From contig NJBH01000001.1 in the NCBI GenBank assembly GCA_005223125.1, positions 171,935-235,934 of the forward strand: a DNA stretch of 64,000 nucleotides, in the 5' to 3' direction. Below are positions 35,710 through 45,305 of this stretch, one piece after another. Both the position numbers and the translations under genes were made by a program. Numbering within the stretch: position 1 is the stretch's first letter; every line of letters begins with the position of its first letter. This DNA is from Promethearchaeota archaeon Loki_b32 (lineage in GTDB: Archaea; Asgardarchaeota; Lokiarchaeia; Sigyniarchaeales; SOKP01). The notes beneath the pieces are model-generated. The model saw only the letters and a list, made by a program, of their open reading frames with translations. It was not told the origin of the DNA and searched no databases.

Positions 35710-36948
35710 ATGGCAAATAATAAAAACTCATTAATTAGTGCTTTAATTGAAAAGGGAGTCAAAATACCGAATCCTTTATCTGTTGAGATAGGCGAGGATG
35801 TAAATATTAATCTGATATCATCTGACGATGTTACGATACACTCGGGTTGTAAAATTTTTGGCAAAAAGACGCTTATCATGCAGGGGGTTAAGCTGGGCAG
35901 TAGGTCTCCGGTTACTATTAAGAATTGTCAATTAGGTAGAAATGTTGAATTAAAAGGGGGTTATTTTGAGGAATCAACGTTTCTTGATTCTGCGAATATG
36001 GGTGATGGGGCTGAAGTCCGAGAAGGATGTCTCCTGGAAGAGGAGTCAAATGGTGCCCACACAGTAGGTCTTAAACAAACAATTCTTTTTCCTTTTGTTA
36101 CATTAGGAAGCATTATTAATTTTTGTGATATTTTAATGGCCGGAGGGACGAGTAGAACAAATCATAGTGAGGTGGGTAGTTCGTATATTCATTTTAATTA
36201 CACTCCTAATCAGGATAAAGCAACCGCATCTTTGATTGGGGATGTTGCTCAGGGTGTAATGCTCAATCAACCTCCTATCTTTTTAGGAGGTCAAGGTGGA
36301 CTAGTAGGACCAAGTCGGATAGGATATAATACAGTAATTGCAGCAGGAGTTATTTATCGTGAAGATTGTCCTCAAGGACATAAGCTTTTATTGGGTAAAG
36401 AACCTCAAAAAGAGGATATGGATTTCTATCCTGGATTATACTGGAGTGTTAAAAGAAGAGTTATAAATTCTATTGAATATATTGCAAATATAATAGCTCT
36501 TAGACAATGGTACCTAATTGTACGCTCTAAATTCTATCAAGGAAGTGATATGGAAAAATTACTATACGAGAGTGCAATCGAAAAACTTGAGATCATTTTC
36601 AATGAGAGAATTAAAAGATTCAAACAACTAGCTAATAAGATGGAAAAATCAATAGAATTATATAAATCAATTAAGAGCAATAATGTGTCAGAAGAGTTGA
36701 TAAATCAAAAAAGAGAGCTTTTTGAGAATATCCAAAAACTAGAGGATGGTTTCAATGAGTGTCTGTCATATTTGGGGGATAAGAGAAAGAGAGATGAATT
36801 TTTAAAGAATATAGATACAAGTAAAATCTATATCAATGCAATAAAAAATTTAAATAAGCAAAATTTGGTCGTTGGAACTACTTGGCTTTTAGGTATAGTT
36901 GAATATACTCGAAATACTATAATGAAATTTCTTCCCTCTTTTATTTAA
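35710..36948 (+). CDS. Left-handed beta-helix GlmU-like nucleotidyl/acyltransferase homologue
   Basis: The 412-residue protein has a left-handed parallel beta-helix region from about 20 to 235. It carries hexapeptide-like turns and unusually conserved segments AHTVGLKQTILFPFVTLGS, MAGGTSRTNHSEVGSS, HFNYTPNQDK and FLGGQGGLVGPSRIGYNT. This matches a bacterial family annotated as GlmU-like UDP-GlcNAc pyrophosphorylase/acetyltransferase homologues, without the N-terminal pyrophosphorylase domain. The C-terminal 150 residues are helical. GlmS, NagB-like and GlmM genes follow in the next 5 kb, supporting a role in the acetylation or uridylylation step to UDP-GlcNAc. Confidence 0.72.
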   Translation: MANNKNSLISALIEKGVKIPNPLSVEIGEDVNINLISSDDVTIHSGCKIFGKKTLIMQGVKLGSRSPVTIKNCQLGRNVELKGGYFEESTFLDSANMGDGAEVREGCLLEEESNGAHTVGLKQTILFPFVTLGSIINFCDILMAGGTSRTNHSEVGSSYIHFNYTPNQDKATASLIGDVAQGVMLNQPPIFLGGQGGLVGPSRIGYNTVIAAGVIYREDCPQGHKLLLGKEPQKEDMDFYPGLYWSVKRRVINSIEYIANIIALRQWYLIVRSKFYQGSDMEKLLYESAIEKLEIIFNERIKRFKQLANKMEKSIELYKSIKSNNVSEELINQKRELFENIQKLEDGFNECLSYLGDKRKRDEFLKNIDTSKIYINAIKNLNKQNLVVGTTWLLGIVEYTRNTIMKFLPSFI

Positions 36949-36996
36949 AAAAATTTTTTCATTGATTACTACTGTTTTCGATTTTCAAAAAAAAAT

Positions 36997-38847
36997 TTAA
37001 TGTACAGTAACAGTTTTTGAAAGATTAAGTGGTTTATCCGGGTCTAATCCATGAAGTAGAGAGGCATAATATGCTAATAATTGCAAAGCAGGGGTAAATG
37101 TTATTGGACTGAAGATATTAAAATATTTATCACCCGGTTGGGGTATTTTAATTGTTAAATCACTTAATTTCGAAATAGTCGTATCACTTTCAACAACAAG
37201 AGAAATAATTTTACCCCCTCTTGCCTTAAATTCCATAACATTTCCAATTAACCTTTGATATGTCTCATCTGGAGGGGCTATAAATACAATAGGAAATCCC
37301 TCTCTAACTAAAGCAATTGGTCCATGTTTAGCATGTGCTGCCGAATAGCCTTCAATAAAACGGCAAGCGACTTCCTTTAGTTTTAAACCTCCTTCCTTTG
37401 CAGTGGCGATTGATATTCCCCTTGCTAAAAAGAAAAATTGTGCACTTTTTTCTAACGTGCTTACGATATTTTTAATCCCATTGATATTTTCATTCAAAAA
37501 ATTCTCAATAATTTGAGGGGTTGATTCTAAAGCCATTTCATACTTTTCAATATCAGATTCTAATTCAACTTTTCTTAGTTTTGCAATTTCTAATGCTATT
37601 AAAGCTAAAGTAAGTACCTGAGTACAATAAGTCTTAGTCGCTGCCACCCCAATCTCTGGTCCTGCCTGAGTTACTATCACATCATCCGAATATCTGGTAA
37701 GGGTGGATCCCACCACATTTGTAATTGTTAGTATTTTTATATTTTTTTTAGTTTTTGCCCATCTAATTGCTTCAATTGTATCAATTGTTTCGCCTGATTG
37801 TGAGAGTGCAATTATAACGGAATTATTTTTTAATGAATTAGACAATTGTGTTTGGAATTCAGAACATTCAATTGCTTGAATGTATTTACCTAAAAATCTC
37901 GAAATAATAAATTTTCCAGCTAAAGAAGCATAAAAAGATGTTCCTGCCGCGGTAATATAGATATTCTCTGCTGACCATAAAATATATGCAAAGATTCGTA
38001 AAGTATCTTTAGAAATTTTCAGAGTCCTTCTCATTGCAGTTGGCTCTTCATAAATTTCTTTTAGCATAAAATGTTTATAGCCTCCTTTTTCTGCGGCATC
38101 AATATTCCATTCAATTATTTGCAATTCCTTATCAATTTTTTTATCATTTTTAATATCATAGAATTCAGCTTCCCCTGCTTTTAGAACAGCAAGTTCATCA
38201 TCTTCCATAATATAACACTTTCTTGTTAATGGTAAAAAAGCAGGAATATCCGAGGCTAAATACGTAGTCTTCCCTTCTTCTATTCCAATTACTAAAGGAG
38301 ATTCTTTTCTAACAACAATAATTAAGTCCGGGTTATCAACATGACAAACCGCCAACCCATATGCTCCTTTACATAATTTCAATGCTTCAACTACTGAATC
38401 TTTGAAATTTAAGCCTTCTTTCAATTTATTTTCAATTAAATGAGGAATTACTTCTGTATCTGTCTCTGATTTAAAGACATGACCTTCTTGCATAAGTTCT
38501 TTTCTTATTTCTATAAAATTTTCTATTATTCCGTTATGAACAACTGCAATTTTTTTAGAGCAATCTAAATGTGGATGACTATTGATTTTAGTGGGTGCTC
38601 CATGAGTCGCCCACCTTGTATGTGCAAGGGCAAGTTTAGAGTCATTTGGGATTTCTGCTAAATTTATTTTTTTTTGAATTTCATCAATTTTTCCTGAATC
38701 TTTTTTAATAAATAATTTAGAATTAGATAAAGAAACTATTCCACATGAATCATATCCTCGATATTCTAAACGCTTAATTCCTTCAAGAACAACTTTTCCT
38801 AATAATATGTTTTTCTGATTAGTTATTATCCCAAATATACCACACAT
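36997..38847 (-). CDS. glmS: Glucosamine-fructose-6-phosphate aminotransferase (isomerizing)
   Basis: The 616-residue protein makes glucosamine-6-phosphate from fructose-6-phosphate and glutamine. The N-terminal glutaminase domain begins MCGIFGII, with Cys2 as nucleophile, followed by RLEYRGYDSCG, ALAHTRWATHG and the DTEVIPHL segment. Two SIS isomerase domains follow, with ITAAGTSFYAS, SQSGETIDTIEAIRW and the C-terminal NLSKTVTVH-like tail. The length is normal. It is convergent with the GlmU-like gene and divergent from the NagB-like gene, which would catalyse the opposing deamination. Confidence 0.97.
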   Translation of the reverse strand: MCGIFGIITNQKNILLGKVVLEGIKRLEYRGYDSCGIVSLSNSKLFIKKDSGKIDEIQKKINLAEIPNDSKLALAHTRWATHGAPTKINSHPHLDCSKKIAVVHNGIIENFIEIRKELMQEGHVFKSETDTEVIPHLIENKLKEGLNFKDSVVEALKLCKGAYGLAVCHVDNPDLIIVVRKESPLVIGIEEGKTTYLASDIPAFLPLTRKCYIMEDDELAVLKAGEAEFYDIKNDKKIDKELQIIEWNIDAAEKGGYKHFMLKEIYEEPTAMRRTLKISKDTLRIFAYILWSAENIYITAAGTSFYASLAGKFIISRFLGKYIQAIECSEFQTQLSNSLKNNSVIIALSQSGETIDTIEAIRWAKTKKNIKILTITNVVGSTLTRYSDDVIVTQAGPEIGVAATKTYCTQVLTLALIALEIAKLRKVELESDIEKYEMALESTPQIIENFLNENINGIKNIVSTLEKSAQFFFLARGISIATAKEGGLKLKEVACRFIEGYSAAHAKHGPIALVREGFPIVFIAPPDETYQRLIGNVMEFKARGGKIISLVVESDTTISKLSDLTIKIPQPGDKYFNIFSPITFTPALQLLAYYASLLHGLDPDKPLNLSKTVTVH

Positions 38848-39052
38848 TTTGAAATAAAAGGATTGAAAGATATTTTAATTTTTCATTTATTATTTATTGG
38901 GTTTGAGTATATTTGAGGGAAAGTTACATGACAAATTTTTAATGTAAAATTTCTTCAAATGAGGTGAAATCCGTTTAGAATAATTTTAATATTGAAGTAA
39001 CTTTTTTTTAGTTTAAATTTTGGTGAATAATACTTTAATTAGGTAATAAAAT

Positions 39053-40012
39053 ATGCCAATCAATGTTATTATAACAAAAGATTTTAATCATATGAGTGAA
39101 GTAGCAGCTGGAATAGTTGAAAAAAAGATTATCGCTGGATTAAAAGACCAGAAACAATTTGTTTTGGGATTAGCTACAGGAAATTCACCAACAGGGCTTT
39201 ACAAACATCTAGCAAAATTAGTTAATTCAGGTAAACTTGATAGCACTCGGATTCGTAGTTTTAATCTTGATGAATATGTAGGGCTTCCTGGTGAAAACGC
39301 TCAACAACGAACTTTGCACCCTGAGAGTTATTGCTATTTTATGATTCAAGAGTTTTTTAGCCTTCTTGATAAAAAATTCATTGAGACATCTGTACCTTAT
39401 GGATCTTTGATTGATCAACAACAATTAATAAATGAACTTGAAGCAAATCCTGAAGACTGGAAAGAGTTGGGTACAGAAGCAGGCAAATCAATTGTTATTA
39501 AAGAAAATCCAACTTCAGATTATTTAGAATGGATACGAAAGACTATATTAGAAGGGTATGCTCAAAAAATTTATAATGCTGACGGTATTGATTTACAAAT
39601 AATAGGTGTCGGAGGTCGTGGTCATGTTGCTTTCCATGAATCGGGGATTCCTTTTGAAGATAGTAGTGTTTTGTTAGTAAAACTTGATGAGAATACTGTT
39701 GAAAATGCTGTGAAAGACGGACATTTCTTTTCAAAAGAAGAATCTCCCTGGTATGCGATCAGTATGGGCGCTGAATTAGTATATAAAGCAAAAACAGTAA
39801 TATTGTTAGCTATAGGGGAACGAAAGGTTAAATCAATTACTAAATCGTTATTAAATGATCCGACACCCCAGATCCCAATTTCTTATGGTCAGATATACTC
39901 AGAAAAAGGTGGTAACTTAATTTATATAATTGATAAAATTGCTGGTCGAGAACTTCTTTCTAACAAAAATTTATTAGAACAAAAAGGAATAGAAATTAAT
40001 ATCTTAGAATAA
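39053..40012 (+). CDS. nagB: Glucosamine-6-phosphate deaminase/isomerase-like protein
   Basis: The 319-residue protein is a NagB/RpiA-fold sugar-phosphate isomerase. It has GLATGNSPTGLY (39-50), FNLDEYVGL with the catalytic Asp73, and GVGGRGHVAFHESG with His191 and Glu196. The Asp that normally precedes the Gly-His in NagB (DGHIAF) is Arg189 here. It is about 50 residues longer than most NagB proteins, with an insert near 105-165. It may degrade GlcN-6-P, run the reverse reaction, or act on another amino-sugar phosphate. An AGGT tract lies upstream of the ATG. It is divergent from glmS. Confidence 0.8.
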   Translation: MPINVIITKDFNHMSEVAAGIVEKKIIAGLKDQKQFVLGLATGNSPTGLYKHLAKLVNSGKLDSTRIRSFNLDEYVGLPGENAQQRTLHPESYCYFMIQEFFSLLDKKFIETSVPYGSLIDQQQLINELEANPEDWKELGTEAGKSIVIKENPTSDYLEWIRKTILEGYAQKIYNADGIDLQIIGVGGRGHVAFHESGIPFEDSSVLLVKLDENTVENAVKDGHFFSKEESPWYAISMGAELVYKAKTVILLAIGERKVKSITKSLLNDPTPQIPISYGQIYSEKGGNLIYIIDKIAGRELLSNKNLLEQKGIEINILE

Positions 40013-40112
40013 AGAGCTACATAGGCTAGTTTTTTGTTTATTTTATAAAGTTAATTATAAAACATATTTAATCCATTAAAAAAAGTTAAAAAAATTAAAA
40101 CATAGAAAATCT

Positions 40113-41537
40113 TTATATTAAATTTAATTTCCTCATTCTTTCTTGGGCGAGCTCGTTCAGTGCTTTCGAAGCTTCCAAACTAACGCTTGATTCTCCAGAA
40201 AGTCTCAAATACGGGCTTGTTCCTGAACGTCTGATCAAAATCCATCCATCATTATAATCAAACCTTACACCATCCATCTTGTTGATGTTTTTTATTTGTT
40301 TTCCTTCGGAATCTAACACTTCTTGCATTTCATCAATGATTTTTTGATTTATATCCCTCGTAAATGGAATATCTTTTTTTAATTGAAAGTTTGTGGTACA
40401 ATATGGATAAATTGGAATCTCTTTTAATAAATCTCGTAAAGTTTTTCCAGATTCAACGATCATTCTTAACACTTTAGCAATTGTGACTATTGAATCCGGT
40501 CCTAGATGAGTTCTAGGCCATATATATGTGCCAGAGGTTTCTCCTCCTAAAAAACCCCCTTGTTCTTTTAATGCTTGTGCAACTTTGATATCTCCTACTT
40601 CTGTATAAATAACCTCACATCCAAGAGGGTTTAATACATCTTCCAACAAGCTCGATGAGTTAATAGCAGTAGACACTTTCATGTTTTCCTTAGGAATTAT
40701 ACTTTTATATCGATTTAGATAATCAACCGCCATTAAGGACAAGAGACGAATTGGATCGACAATTTCTCCATCTTCATCTAAAAATATCACTCTGTCAGCG
40801 TCGCCATCAAGAGCTATTCCAATATCATTTTGTTCAGAAGATTTCAAAAATTTAGAAAGTTGAATTAGATTTTCCTTGCTAGGTTCCGAATTTCGCCCTG
40901 GGAATTTACCATCCATTTGTGCATTAATGGTCATAATTTTTACATTATAAGTACTTAGCAATTTTGGAGCTATATCACATCCAGCTCCATTCCCTGGATC
41001 AAGTATTACATTTAATGAACTTCCATCAAACATGATACGGTCATTAATGTCAGCAATGTGGATGTCGTTAATATCCTCAACATTAGTAACTTTTCCTACC
41101 TCGTCCCAATTAATATCTACAAATTTTTTATCGTTGTAAATCCTTTCAATTTCTTCTTCTTGCTCAGGTACATATCCCATTCCGGAGGGATTCCAAATTT
41201 TAAGACCTATATATTCTGGCGTATTATGTGATGCTGTAATCATAACACCACAATCTGCATTTAAAAATTTTTGTGACATTGCTAATGTAGGAGTTGTAAC
41301 TATGCCTAAAGTTTTCACGTTACATCCTGTACTTACTAGTCCAGAAATTAAGGCATATTCTATTGGTAAAGCAGAAATTCTTATATCTTTTCCGATAACC
41401 ACGGTACCTTTTCCATTTAGATATGTCCCTAAAGAAAGACCAACATCTAAAGCCATTTGTGGAGTAAACATGACATCTGATTCGCTATAATTTTGAAATA
41501 CGCGTCGTATACCTGAGGTACCAAAAAATTTTGTCAT
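40113..41537 (-). CDS. glmM: Phosphoglucosamine mutase / phosphomannomutase
   Basis: The protein is about 474 residues from the ATG at 41537, preceded by GAGTGA eight bases upstream; an earlier TTG-type start would add 13 residues. From this start FFGTSGIRR opens the protein, as in the family. The phosphoserine loop is TASHNTP (Ser103), the metal loop is DGDADR (244-249), the sugar loop GGETSGT has Thr where His is usual, and the phosphate loop RRSGTSPYLRL closes the protein. It probably converts GlcN-6-P to GlcN-1-P in the UDP-GlcNAc route with glmS and the beta-helix protein. Archaeal homologues can also act on mannose or glucose phosphates. Confidence 0.88.
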   Translation of the reverse strand: MTKFFGTSGIRRVFQNYSESDVMFTPQMALDVGLSLGTYLNGKGTVVIGKDIRISALPIEYALISGLVSTGCNVKTLGIVTTPTLAMSQKFLNADCGVMITASHNTPEYIGLKIWNPSGMGYVPEQEEEIERIYNDKKFVDINWDEVGKVTNVEDINDIHIADINDRIMFDGSSLNVILDPGNGAGCDIAPKLLSTYNVKIMTINAQMDGKFPGRNSEPSKENLIQLSKFLKSSEQNDIGIALDGDADRVIFLDEDGEIVDPIRLLSLMAVDYLNRYKSIIPKENMKVSTAINSSSLLEDVLNPLGCEVIYTEVGDIKVAQALKEQGGFLGGETSGTYIWPRTHLGPDSIVTIAKVLRMIVESGKTLRDLLKEIPIYPYCTTNFQLKKDIPFTRDINQKIIDEMQEVLDSEGKQIKNINKMDGVRFDYNDGWILIRRSGTSPYLRLSGESSVSLEASKALNELAQERMRKLNLI

Positions 41538-41813
41538 TAAATCATTCACTCTAATTGTTATTCTTTTGTTAATCAATATTCTAAATTTAAGATAGATTGA
41601 AGTAATGAAGATTTTTAAATATATTTTCCGAATCTTCAGAAAATCTATTATAGAAAGATTAAAACATTAAAATTGACTTCAAAAACATATTTATTTAGTT
41701 TGTCCATGCTTTTAAATATCAAACTTTGGATTTATTAAGAAAATTATTTAATTTTTTAAAATATACTTTTATTAGCACTAATCAATGATAAATTTCTTCA
41801 GTGTGGTTAGTAT

Positions 41814-41954
41814 ATGATTTTTCAAGGATTATTTAACATGTTAGATTTATTTTTTAAAGAGACAGATTTGTTTTATAATAATATAGATCAATATTTCAGG
41901 GATAAAATCATTAGTCACTTCGAAGATAGGCTTATAAATGAGAGTAATTCTTAA
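41814..41954 (+). pseudogene. Truncated duplicate of the start of the helical protein gene at 42233
   Basis: From ATG 41814, 46 codons match the first 46 codons of the 42233 gene nearly residue for residue: MIFQG, DLFYNNID, HFED and NESN are all shared. A stop follows at 41952-41954. Both nucleotide and protein identity are high by eye, with many conservative or synonymous changes. The rest of the gene is missing. The relic lies about 280 bases upstream of the intact copy in the same orientation, so it looks like one end of a tandem duplicate that was cut short. Confidence 0.75.
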
Positions 41955-42039
41955 CCGAAAAGTTATGCGATATGCTGGACCTCGAATGATATATACACAC
42001 CCAATCATGGGTTTTCTATATTTATTAACAAAGTGTTGA
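41945..42039 (+). other. Short coding-like fragment after the truncated duplicate
   Basis: In another frame the sequence around the end of the truncated duplicate encodes NRKVMRYAGPRM, then HPIMGFLYLL, before a stop at 42037-42039. This has a protein-like composition, and its frame begins within the last codons of the relic. It could be the C-terminal scrap of an unrelated gene joined at the deletion point. It could also be chance. I do not recognise the family with confidence. Confidence 0.3.
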
Positions 42040-42232
42040 GTCTTTTATCTTATCAAGTTTATTTTTAATTAACAATAAAGGGCAGATTTTAATTTCGAGA
42101 AACGTTAATATGATTTAACAATACTTTTTGACCTTTATTTCCAATTTAAAAGGATAAAGTATTAATTTTGTTAGTATCATACTTTAGTTAATAATAAAAA
42201 AAAAGAGTTTTTAACCTCATCTCTCTTATACA

Positions 42233-43711
42233 ATGATCTTTCAAGGCTTGTATAACATTTTTGATTTATACTTTAAGGAAATGGATCTTTTTTACAATAA
42301 TATTGATCATTTTTTTCGTGAAAAAGTCAATATTCATTTTGAAGATAGTCTTGTTAATGAGAGTAATATAAGTCAAAAACTTAAAGAGCTTACAACTTAC
42401 TTTATTGAAATATTCGATGATATTGGATTTGAAAAATCTGAAATAGAAAATGAATTTATGGATCCTTTTTTAGAATTACAAGATAAGGATAATGGAAAAA
42501 TAAAATCAATGATTGAATTATACGAGAGTAAACTCGCACCTTTAATTTATGAAATTTTTTTAGAAAAAATTGTTGATTATCTGGTAGATGTAAAGGTTGC
42601 TCCTCTAATGTTAAAATTGAAAGCTGAAGGTTTTCTCACCATTGAATTCATTATGGAACTTAGGAATTTTAAGAATACGATTGATGGGTCTTCTGAAAAA
42701 AGAGAAAATCTAAGGAAGTATATTCAAATTCAAGAGAAAATTATTGATAAATTTCAAAGAAATAAGCTAAAAATTGAAAGCTTGGAAGATTTACAAGAAC
42801 CTGAATTTAAACTCCAATTATTATATTTACTTTATAGAATCATTCATTTCTTTCACCTTCAGAAGACATTTGATTTTTCTCACATCAAATTGTATTTAGA
42901 AGAAAATATTGATGAGTGGTTAATAGATGTTCCTTTAGTAACTTTAAAAAACCCTGATATCTATTTTTGTGGAATTTATTTAGCTAAAAATCTAAATATT
43001 AACCTTGATGAGAAAAAAATTGTCGATTTTTTGTTAAATTTATATGAAGAAGCTACAGATAGATATGAATCACTTATTATCGAAGCTACCGATGGAGCAT
43101 ATTATTTTATTAAATCCACGGAATTGATGAATTTTTCGCTTGATTTTGAACATATAAACAAGTTGATCAAATCTGAACCTAAATTTTTCGAATCTAACTA
43201 TTTGAAAACTTTAGAAACTTCTCAATTAGTTGTTATTTTAAAAATTTATCGCCAATTAGGGATTAGCAAATTAGAGCGTGAAATTAAAGCAATTTTAGAA
43301 GAGATTGAGTTAAGAATTGCTCCAGAAGGTATAAAACAATTCCGGGACGGTTTTGTTTCTTCAGAAGCTACATATTATGTCTTATTTAGTTATTTTATGA
43401 ACAATTCACTTGAAAAGTTAAAAGATTATGACCTTTTGAGTAATATTGTATCTCGAATTTATAGAAATCTAGAATTTCTCGATTTTTCAACTGATACGAA
43501 TTATGATTTAGTTAGCGAATTGTTTTATTCAATTGAAAGTTTGAAATTATTTAATTGTATAGAAACAAAAGAAATGATAATTCATTTAGCAAAATATTTG
43601 TTTCCACAAGAAATCGTTGATGCTATCTCAATCAGTAAAGAAACTATCAGAGAAAAGGCAAAATTTAGACATTTAAAGGTAAATCGAATAACAGGAGAGA
43701 CTATTTATTAA
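42233..43711 (+). CDS. Helical-repeat protein, unknown (possible alpha/alpha-toroid fold)
   Basis: The 492-residue protein is predominantly helical, with many Leu/Ile/Phe and Glu/Lys residues and no membrane span. From about residue 200, repeats of paired helices appear, for example ISKLEREIKAILEEIELR followed by GFVSSEATYYVLFSYF. That segment recalls the helix-turn units of the prenyltransferase/terpene-cyclase alpha/alpha toroid, but the catalytic motifs of those families are not visible. The gene is preceded by a truncated copy of its own start. It is upstream of, and 115 bases from, the AGPS-like operon. Confidence 0.65.
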   Translation: MIFQGLYNIFDLYFKEMDLFYNNIDHFFREKVNIHFEDSLVNESNISQKLKELTTYFIEIFDDIGFEKSEIENEFMDPFLELQDKDNGKIKSMIELYESKLAPLIYEIFLEKIVDYLVDVKVAPLMLKLKAEGFLTIEFIMELRNFKNTIDGSSEKRENLRKYIQIQEKIIDKFQRNKLKIESLEDLQEPEFKLQLLYLLYRIIHFFHLQKTFDFSHIKLYLEENIDEWLIDVPLVTLKNPDIYFCGIYLAKNLNINLDEKKIVDFLLNLYEEATDRYESLIIEATDGAYYFIKSTELMNFSLDFEHINKLIKSEPKFFESNYLKTLETSQLVVILKIYRQLGISKLEREIKAILEEIELRIAPEGIKQFRDGFVSSEATYYVLFSYFMNNSLEKLKDYDLLSNIVSRIYRNLEFLDFSTDTNYDLVSELFYSIESLKLFNCIETKEMIIHLAKYLFPQEIVDAISISKETIREKAKFRHLKVNRITGETIY

Positions 43712-43826
43712 TTAAGCTTAACCATTACATTTTTTGCTAAAATTTCTTATTGATATTAATAAGACTAAAAATTATAAATTAATCCTAATCATTTTACTAA
43801 GATAATAAAAAAAACTACTGATATTA

Positions 43827-45305
43827 ATGGATTTTAAAGAGTTTGAATTAATATATAAAGACAACCGATGTGAAATTAAAGATAAACAGAAGATAGAGTC
43901 AAAATTAAAGGAAATTGTAGGAGAGAATAATATTTCTACAAATGATGTTGATATTTTAGCGTATTCAAAAGATTCTACTTTAATTGGAATGAATTGGACA
44001 ATCCAAGGAAAGATTGCGGGATTGCCAGATTTTATAACCTGGCCAGAAACTGTTGAACAAATATCAGAAATTTTGAAACTTGCTAACAAGGAAAAAATAC
44101 CAATTATTCCATTTGGAGAAGGCTCTGGTGTTGTAGGAGGAGCTATAGCGATTTATGGCGGCATTATTATTGATATGAAGAAATTTAATAAAATTCTAAA
44201 GATAAATGATAAAAATTTAACAGTTACTGCCCAAACTGGCATAAATGGAATGAATTTAGAAAGAATATTAAATTCTAAAGGCTATACAACTGGTCATATT
44301 CCACAATCTCTGTATATATCCTCTCTAGGTGGATGGATTGCTCATAGAGCGGCAGGACAATTTAGCACTAAATATGGTAAAATTGAAGATATTGTGTTAG
44401 GGATGGAAGTAGTATTACCTCAAGGTGAAATCATTAATTTTAAAACTATCGCAAGAGCTTCAACAGGACCTCAACTTGACAAATTATTTATAGGAGGAGA
44501 AGGGACTCTTGGAATTGTCACTAAAGCCACACTAAAAATTTGGCCTTATCCCGCTAAAAGAACTTTAATCTCATATGTTTTTCCTTCAATTGAAGACTCT
44601 TTTGAGGCTATAAGACAAATATTAAGAGAACAAATTTACCCCGCAGTAGTGCGAATTTATGACCAATTTGAGACTATGAGACATTTTCCAGATATAGATA
44701 AAGCAAAGGATAAGGTTATGGTTGTATTTATTTGCGAAGGGAATTCAAAGCTCGTTGATTTAGAAGAATCAATCACTAGAGAAAAATCTGAGAAAAATTC
44801 AGGCGTAGACTGTGGAGAGCATCCCGTAGAACATTGGCTTGAGTCTAGATTTAGAATAACAGAAACTTCATCAATGCCTCCGTATAAAATAGTATTTGAT
44901 ACTATTGAAGTTGCTTCTCTATGGGAAAATGCATCAGATATCTATCATTCTGTTTTAAAATCAATGAAACAATTACAAGGAGTCATAATGATTACCGCAC
45001 ATGTTTCACATTTTTATCCAAATGGCGTAGGGATTTATTTTTCTTTTGGTGGAGTCCCAACAAAAGAACAATCAGATTTAGAGTTTTACCAAAAATGCTG
45101 GAATACTGTAGTTAAAGCTGTATTAGATGCTGGTGGCTCAATTGCCCACCATCATGGTATAGGAATTAATAGAGCTCATTGGATGGAAAGTGAATGGGGT
45201 ACTTCTATGAATACATTAAAAGAAATAAAAAAATTACTTGATCCAAACGATATTCTAAATCCTGGAAAAGTATATGTAGATACCTGGAAAGGAGGTGAAA
45301 AATAA
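43827..45305 (+). CDS. FAD-linked oxidase, alkyl-DHAP-synthase / GlcD-like
   Basis: The 492-residue flavoprotein has the VAO/PCMH fold. The FAD-binding domain shows PFGEGSGVVGGAIA, TGHIPQSLYISSLGGWIAHRAAGQ, KYGKIEDIVLGMEVVLP and GGEGTLGIVTKATL. The C-terminal cap has HVSHFYPNGVGIYFSF and AHHHGIGINRAHWM, in which the His triplet matches the alkylglycerone-phosphate synthase (AGPS) branch more than ordinary D-lactate dehydrogenases. Its stop lies inside a perfect GGAGGTGA-ATG junction to a CCG Fe-S protein, so the two probably form an oxidoreductase. Plausible substrates are glycerol-3-phosphate, 2-hydroxyacids or alkyl-DHAP. Confidence 0.85.
   Translation: MDFKEFELIYKDNRCEIKDKQKIESKLKEIVGENNISTNDVDILAYSKDSTLIGMNWTIQGKIAGLPDFITWPETVEQISEILKLANKEKIPIIPFGEGSGVVGGAIAIYGGIIIDMKKFNKILKINDKNLTVTAQTGINGMNLERILNSKGYTTGHIPQSLYISSLGGWIAHRAAGQFSTKYGKIEDIVLGMEVVLPQGEIINFKTIARASTGPQLDKLFIGGEGTLGIVTKATLKIWPYPAKRTLISYVFPSIEDSFEAIRQILREQIYPAVVRIYDQFETMRHFPDIDKAKDKVMVVFICEGNSKLVDLEESITREKSEKNSGVDCGEHPVEHWLESRFRITETSSMPPYKIVFDTIEVASLWENASDIYHSVLKSMKQLQGVIMITAHVSHFYPNGVGIYFSFGGVPTKEQSDLEFYQKCWNTVVKAVLDAGGSIAHHHGIGINRAHWMESEWGTSMNTLKEIKKLLDPNDILNPGKVYVDTWKGGEK
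45291..45298 (+). promoter_or_regulatory. Perfect Shine-Dalgarno for the CCG Fe-S protein
   Basis: GGAGGTGA lies seven bases before ATG 45306 and inside the last codons of the flavoprotein gene. Such strong sites are rare in this window. It implies translation coupling of the two subunits. Confidence 0.8.
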
